NCBI GenBank assembly: GCA_963281155.1
Contig: CAUJLY010000001.1
Coordinates: forward strand, 3,348,001-3,412,000
Direction of reading: 5' to 3'
From: Rhabditophanes sp. KR3021
Taxonomy: Eukaryota > Nematoda > Chromadorea > Rhabditida > Alloionematidae
Length of the DNA: 64,000 nucleotides
The notes beneath the pieces are model-generated. The model saw only the letters and a list, made by a program, of their open reading frames with translations, was not told the origin of the DNA and did not search any database. Shown here one piece after another: positions 58,808 through 64,000 of the stretch; position 1 is the first letter of the stretch; each line of letters opens with the position of its first letter. Made by a program: the position numbers and the translations under genes.

Positions 58808-61800
58808 TTAGACAGCATTCGAGTGCATTCTCTTAAATGGACTTGTCTTCATAGATTTGATACTGCTATCATCAACAGCATCAATACGTTGCAGTAAAGG
58901 TTTTTGGGGTGCTGAATTTGACTGAGTAGATGTTTTTTGTAGCTGGCTTCTGTATTTGCTTGCAGATACTGCTTTTTGAGAACCGTTATTGTTGTCTTTG
59001 TCTGCTAGGAAGGAAGATGAATTTTGCCTGGTTGAGGCAAGTTCTGATTCAATTGTAAAGTTTTTTGACTTTTTTGAACACTTTAGTGAATTTCTTCTGC
59101 TAAAATTAGATTTAAAGGAGTTGACGCCATTGGCAATTGTATTAAAGACCTCGGAAGTTGGAAGTAAACCCGTAAATTTTTTCTGCTTTTGCTTCCGTGT
59201 TAGGTAGAAGAACAAGAATGGGTTCCAGACCACGGTCATCATTGCAATCACATGAAAAATAAGGCCGTAGAAATAGGGCTGACGTGTAAACACTGCTAGC
59301 TCACGATTGAAATCCTTGGAAAGATTGTGGAGTGAGATCGGCAACCAAGATATAAGGAATGCCCCCACCATTGAAATAAGGATGTAATTGACTCGTTTGT
59401 TTCTATTTGAAGCATCTTTCTTCTGAGACGAGCTCAATGAAGAAGCAAACTGAACATTTTGAATAATAGAATCTCTAGCAACTCTGTGAAGAATTCTCCA
59501 ATAACAGTATGTGATTATGGCCATAGGAATAATAAACTGAAAAATAAAAACGACAAGTCCATAGGTATGCCTTCCTGAAAATATTTATTTAATAAAACAA
59601 ATTAAGACAAGTACTAGTTTGCACAAAAACTTACCATCAGTTAATTTTTCAATACAAAATTCATGGCAAAGCCCAACTTTATCCGGAAATTGGTCCTTGT
59701 AATTTGATCCAGGGATCAAAACGTAACTCATAATGGCTGGAACATTAATCAAGATAGTTACCAACCAGATCATGAAAATTATTCCTCCTGCTTGTTTTGC
59801 TGATACAAGTTGAATGTATTAATACTTATGTTTAAATGTACATATACAGTGAAATCTGTGTTTAGTGAACATCTCTTTATAATTAAGAACAGATTTTTGG
59901 TTGGCTTTAGAGTTAATTTACATTCTTTAGTCTGAATATAATGAACAACTGTCTATAGTAAACGAAAATCTCGGTCCTTTCGGTGTTGGCTAAACTCAGA
60001 TTTCACTGTATTTTGAATGAATGTATTAGGTAGATTTTTTATCAACTTTGTCTGTGTGGTAGTTAAATTTAATTTTTTGGTTATAAGCAAAGATATGATC
60101 ATATTTAGACGCTTAGACTGTTCGGGCAAAAGTATGTTCATCCATGAAATTTGAAACTCTTAGGACACTATCAAAAGACCAATAAAAGATCTCTCAGAAC
60201 TTTGGTAACAACATCTTTTGCCGACAAAAACAAAAAAGCCTTCATCAAACTTTTTGGATTGCTGGCAACCTAGACTTGAGTGTCGGACTTCCATGGATTC
60301 ACAAATGTGATACTTTTTAATTATTATCTTTCTATGGTTTTTTAATTTTGTTCCGTAAAATACATAGAATAAAAAATATCATTTAAGGCTTTAAAAGTAC
60401 CTGATACCGGTTGTTTGATGGGGTCAATGATATGAATAAACTTGTCCATTGCAATTGCACAAAGTGACCAACTATAAACAATAATTATTATTTTCATTAA
60501 AGATAATTTTCATTTTTTAAAAACAATTTATTTATTAAAACTAATCTTTCTGTTTTTTGCTAATAAGTAGTACAAAAAATTATATCTTATTGATACACAG
60601 GACATTTATTTTGTCTCTGTATCATTGTCAAATATATTTTTGCATTGATGACTAAATATTTCTTCATTGATAGATATACTGTTTTATTGATAAATATATA
60701 TTTTTTCATTGATAGATATATTTTTGTTCCCTTTATGTTGATACAAAAATATGTAGTCATTTATTATGGTGGGTTCAAAAAAGTTATGCTTTATGCCTAC
60801 TTATTTGTGTCCTTAATAATTCTGGAAAGAATTAAAGATGTACGTTGCTTATTGCATAATAATTTATCTTTTTTGAGGGAAACGCACAAGATTCGGAAGC
60901 ATCTATTTATTACCACCACCATCACTATTCACAAAATGAATGAGTCAAGTGGGAATCTTTTAGGGCGATTTAATTGGAATATAAATAAAGATAACGAAAA
61001 GATATGGCAACTTTGGTAAATAAAAATAATAAATGTGCTTTGATATACTCACCTGCTTACGAATACTGGACAGTTAGCAACTAACGGAGTCAATTTGCAA
61101 ATAAATTCTTTAAACCACCATTGCTTCTGTATGGCATATACATAAGTTACCGGAATACTGAAAGAGCACAAAATCAAGTCTGTCACCATTAAATTCATTA
61201 AGAAGATGTTCCGTGCAGATCGTAGTCTTTTATTTCTTAATACCGTTAAAATGACTCCTCCATTTCCAATGAATCCGATTATCATCATTGTGGCATATAT
61301 TACACCCAACGTGTACTGAACAAATGTATTTCTGAAATTAATCAAATCTTAAACACTATTGAAATTAATCAAATCTTAAACACTATTGAAATTAATCAAA
61401 TCTTAAACACTATTGAAATTAATCAAATCTTAAACAACTACTATCATAATATTTTTATATTTTTTGACGCCTTTTTATTAGCAATATTTGTGTTCCTCTC
61501 AACAATTTATTCCCAACAATTTATTATCACCAATTTATTTTCACCAATTTATTAACGTCAATTTTATCAACATTTTGGTTCCCTCTCAATTTACATTAAT
61601 AAAGAGTGTGTGCTATCATTGGAAACAAAATAAAGCTTACAAACTAAATACCATTAAAAAGTCATTCACGTTTTGACAGATTTATACAAATTGCATGGAT
61701 ATTTAGAGTATATGAATCATCCTTATTGTGAGTGATAATATCCGAAACTTTTATCCCAATTCCATCTCTCGAGATAAACTTTTATTTTACTAGCAAGAAG

Positions 61801-62436
61801 TTTACATTATAATATCAAGGAACACAAAGTCTCCCACTTCACAGCTAGATACCAATCCTAGATAAAAGTTTATTTTAAATTGATATGTTACATTACACTT
61901 GTCCCAAACATTCTCAAGAGACAAATTCGGATGCGAGATGCTGATTAATATCTTATTATACAGCACTTTTTATCTCCGTTTATGTGAGATGCTCTTAGTC
62001 AAAGATCAGTGGGTAGGCGTGAAAAAGTTTGCCTCCAAAACAACACATCAGTTATGTTTATTTATTTTGCACCAAAAAATACAACTCCTTCAAAAAACCA
62101 AAAACATCTACAACACTATTATACATATGATTTTAACACACATTTCATATCTGTGACTTGTAATTTCTTAAAAAACACATCAAATAGGTTTTAACTTTGA
62201 GTGTTTAAAAAACATGCACTTAATCCTTTTTAGACACGATGCTTCTTGAATTAAGGTGTGATTAGGAACAAGTACACATAATACTCCTTAATTGCCCACA
62301 TACAATTAACCAATTTAAGATTTTTATATAAAATGAGGAAATGACTAACAACTTACTCTGTATAATCTTCTTCTCCTGCTCCATTCATTATTTTGAATAG
62401 ATCCGACATCTGATGGCAGGTTTCATTTTCACCCAT
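58808..62436 (-). CDS. Class A GPCR, neuropeptide Y/NPF-receptor-like
   Basis: Five exons (62357-62436, 61053-61331, 60401-60471, 59635-59799, 58808-59574) join in phase to 453 aa; two introns are long (about 1.0 kb and 0.6 kb). TM1 has GFIGNGGVIL, TM2 NLMVTDLILC, the loop-1 Trp pair and Cys (KQWWFKEFICK) follow, and TM3 ends VFVSSWSLCAIAMDKFIHIIDP. TM4 IWLVTILINVPAIM, loop 2 with LCHEFC, TM5 FQFIIPMAIITYCYWRI, TM6 ISMVGAFLISWLPISLHNL, TM7 VIAMMTVVWNPFLFFYL. The N-terminus (MGENETCHQ) has a glycosylation site. The layout and ARNIFLMNL, ITYCYWRIL sequences suggest the NPY/NPF/RYamide receptor group. The E/DRY motif is DKF. The Ser/Thr-rich cytosolic tail is about 150 residues. Ligand unknown. 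Confidence 0.87.
61334..61437. repeat. 27-bp tandem repeat at a splice acceptor of the GPCR gene
   Basis: About four near-identical copies of an AATTAATCAAATCTTAAACACTATTGA-type unit start 3 bp into the intron at the exon-2 acceptor. Each copy repeats the minus-strand text next to the acceptor (GATTAATTTCAG region). Confidence 0.9.
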
Positions 62437-64000
62437 TTTTAGTATGTAAGAATGTGTGTTTTATGTTATTTTAACTTAAACCAATAAATTGGCTTCAACC
62501 AACATTAAAGATCTTCTGGAAAGGAAGAAATGGTGAGAGTTCTGTGAAATAACTGTAATGATGAAAGTCCGCGTAGAAAACTATAATAATAAAAGTTCAC
62601 GTAAAAAACTATAATAAAGAAAGTTCACGTAAAATAAGTATAATAAAAAATGTTCTTGGAAAATAACTACAATAAAGAATGTTCTTGTAAAATAAGTATA
62701 ATAAAGAAAGTTCTTGTAAAATAAGTATAATAAAGAAAGTTCTTGTAAAAATAGCAAATAATTTAAACATTCACGAATTAAAGATGACCAAAATAGACAG
62801 TATAAGCAAATAAAATCATAAAGTTGAATAAAGTTGTGAAAAAACCAACAAAAAACAAATGACTCAAACCCTTCGAAGAGAGATGATGGAGCGGTTATAG
62901 GCAAATGGGAATAATATTGGTAGCCAGGGACGGGTGTGAATTTGTAGATGCGAAAGGAAGTTTACTTCTTATTTCATTTATTAATACATATGTATTTATT
63001 TGCCAAAAAATATGGGTTTAAGATTGGGCCAAAGGAAAAGAGATAGTGATTATAAAAAACGGTCCTTTAATGTATAATGTATTTTGGGTCGTCGTAGTAG
63101 TCTTTTACATATGAAGAGGTGAACGTGGTGTGGTAGTGAACAGTTTGATAAGGTTATATAAAGTGGTGGTGTCTTCTTTGTGCCTAAATGTATCAAGAAA
63201 AGGCGGTCCATAACACAACTAACAGTTAACAGTTGTCTAAGGATAAATGAGATAGCTCTGAAGACTGATTAATATTCTAAAGAGATAATTTGGAAATTAT
63301 AAAAATGATTAAATGTGAGACGGAAGTATTAGCTAGATGAATATAACCAATTTACTCACATTTCGGGTTTAGGTATGATATTTAAAAAATGAGGTAGCAT
63401 ACTTTTACTGCATGAGAAGAACAATAAATGTTGTAACTTGTCCCGGAACAGTTCATCAATCAATCTTATATTTATTTGTTTTGAACTAAGTATATCAGAT
63501 ATCCTCAACAATCATGCAACAAATATGTAGGTAACGTCATAAATTGACTGAGCTTTCATAAACACAAAACACGCATGTCATTCATCAAAAGAATATTAAC
63601 AAAAATATAATAAAAAAAGTAATAACAAGGCGGCTAGTTAAGATTTAGGGAGTAATAATTAATCCGAGTAAGTAAGTTAATGTAATTAACTATAATTTCA
63701 ATTAATTTGTTGTCTACAGATGACAATTTAATCGCAATTTAGTAGTGATGTTTAAAAAAATGAAATAAAATGAACAGTAATAAACAAATAATGGAACTCA
63801 ATTATGGTTATTGAAAGTTTTGACTTGCAATTTTATGATAATGCCTATTTTATTAAGACATAAACGTCTTTTTTTCAATTTGATATAAAGTGAGTTATAG
63901 TTGAATTACACTTTAAGTCAAAGCCCCTTGCTCATTCAGCTTATAATGTAATGTAATAAAGTTTTAACTTGTTCTAACGGTTGTGTTCATACTTTGAAAC
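62437..64000. other. Terminal non-coding stretch
   Basis: Apart from the tandem repeat listed next, AT-rich sequence with no exon or RNA supported; it should include the GPCR promoter. Confidence 0.4.
62575..62762. repeat. Tandem repeat, about 29-30-bp unit
   Basis: About six imperfect copies of GTATAATAAAGAAAGTTCTTGTAAAATAA. It gives an artificial Leu/Phe/Tyr-rich frame on the minus strand. Confidence 0.88.

Noticed and set aside
60645..61019. Plus-strand 124-codon frame in a GPCR intron
   Set aside because: AT-rich text with ATTGATAGATATA-type repeats; contained in an intron and lacks coding signs.
62581..62904. Minus-strand Leu/Phe/Tyr-rich 107-codon frame
   Set aside because: Produced by the 29-30-bp tandem repeat; no real composition or start context.
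1..64000. Stop-codon reassignment as explanation for in-frame TAA/TGA in several genes
   Set aside because: Intact genes end at ordinary TAA, TAG and TGA, and the genes with internal stops also have frameshifts and lost catalytic residues.

Overview
This window looks like nuclear DNA of an animal with a compact, AT-rich genome. Protein-coding genes are split by many very short introns, mostly 35-75 bp with GTAAGT-like donors and TTTAG or TTTCAG acceptors. The gene content is clearly metazoan: a BMP2/4-type ligand with propeptide and furin site, a neuropeptide-type GPCR, a cyclic-nucleotide-gated channel, a Lbc-type RhoGEF, MED24, a SPATA7-like ciliary protein, a LAMP-like protein, a UDP-glucuronosyltransferase, a Ly6-type GPI protein and trypsins. 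Small introns, AT richness and several eroding genes would fit a reduced parasitic bilaterian (an orthonectid such as Intoshia is one candidate), but I cannot confirm a species from sequence alone.

Layout. 0.7-3.7 kb: MED24. 4.5-8.8 kb: a broken cysteine-rich gene of unknown family, then a secreted protein with three trypsin-like domains, the first two catalytically dead. 9-12.7 kb: a doubtful small gene, a tRNA patch (Ser-TGA, Ile-AAT, a decayed Leu-like copy) and an HP1-like chromo/chromoshadow gene with an internally repeated linker. 14-18.7 kb: a 4-TM protein, a one-lobe DEAD-box-like protein lacking all the ATPase motifs I can place, an active trypsin, tRNA-Ser(AGA) and a small lysine-rich gene. 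18.9-24.9 kb: a short membrane protein, a UGT, a decaying TMEM8/PGAP6-like gene and a Ly6/uPAR-like GPI protein. 25.6-29.9 kb: a doubtful short ORF, a TREX-type exonuclease, a coiled-coil protein and an acidic signal-anchor protein.

31.3-35.3 kb: two tandem lipid phosphate phosphatase (PAP2/PLPP) genes with a complete but dead IR/DR-type Tc1/mariner element between them; its right end is 12 bp from the start codon of the second gene. 36.5-38.3 kb: a PP1-like phosphatase pseudogene and a small single-pass protein. 39.6-42.4 kb: a BMP ligand gene on the minus strand carrying a degenerate plus-strand zinc-finger ORF relic inside its 1.4-kb intron. 45.8-50 kb: a SPATA7-like gene, a LAMP-like gene and a single-HMG-box gene. 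52-62.4 kb: a CNG beta-like channel, a DH-PH RhoGEF, a HAD hydrolase and a five-exon GPCR.

No operon-like arrangement or shared pathway is obvious; neighbours are mostly unrelated. The most unusual items are the DEAD-box-like pseudo-ATPase, the triple-domain (pseudo)protease, the transposon abutting the second PLPP gene, the antisense relic nested in the BMP intron, and a number of pseudogenes at different stages of decay. Exon boundaries are my own reading of splice signals and frame continuity and have not been checked against transcripts.
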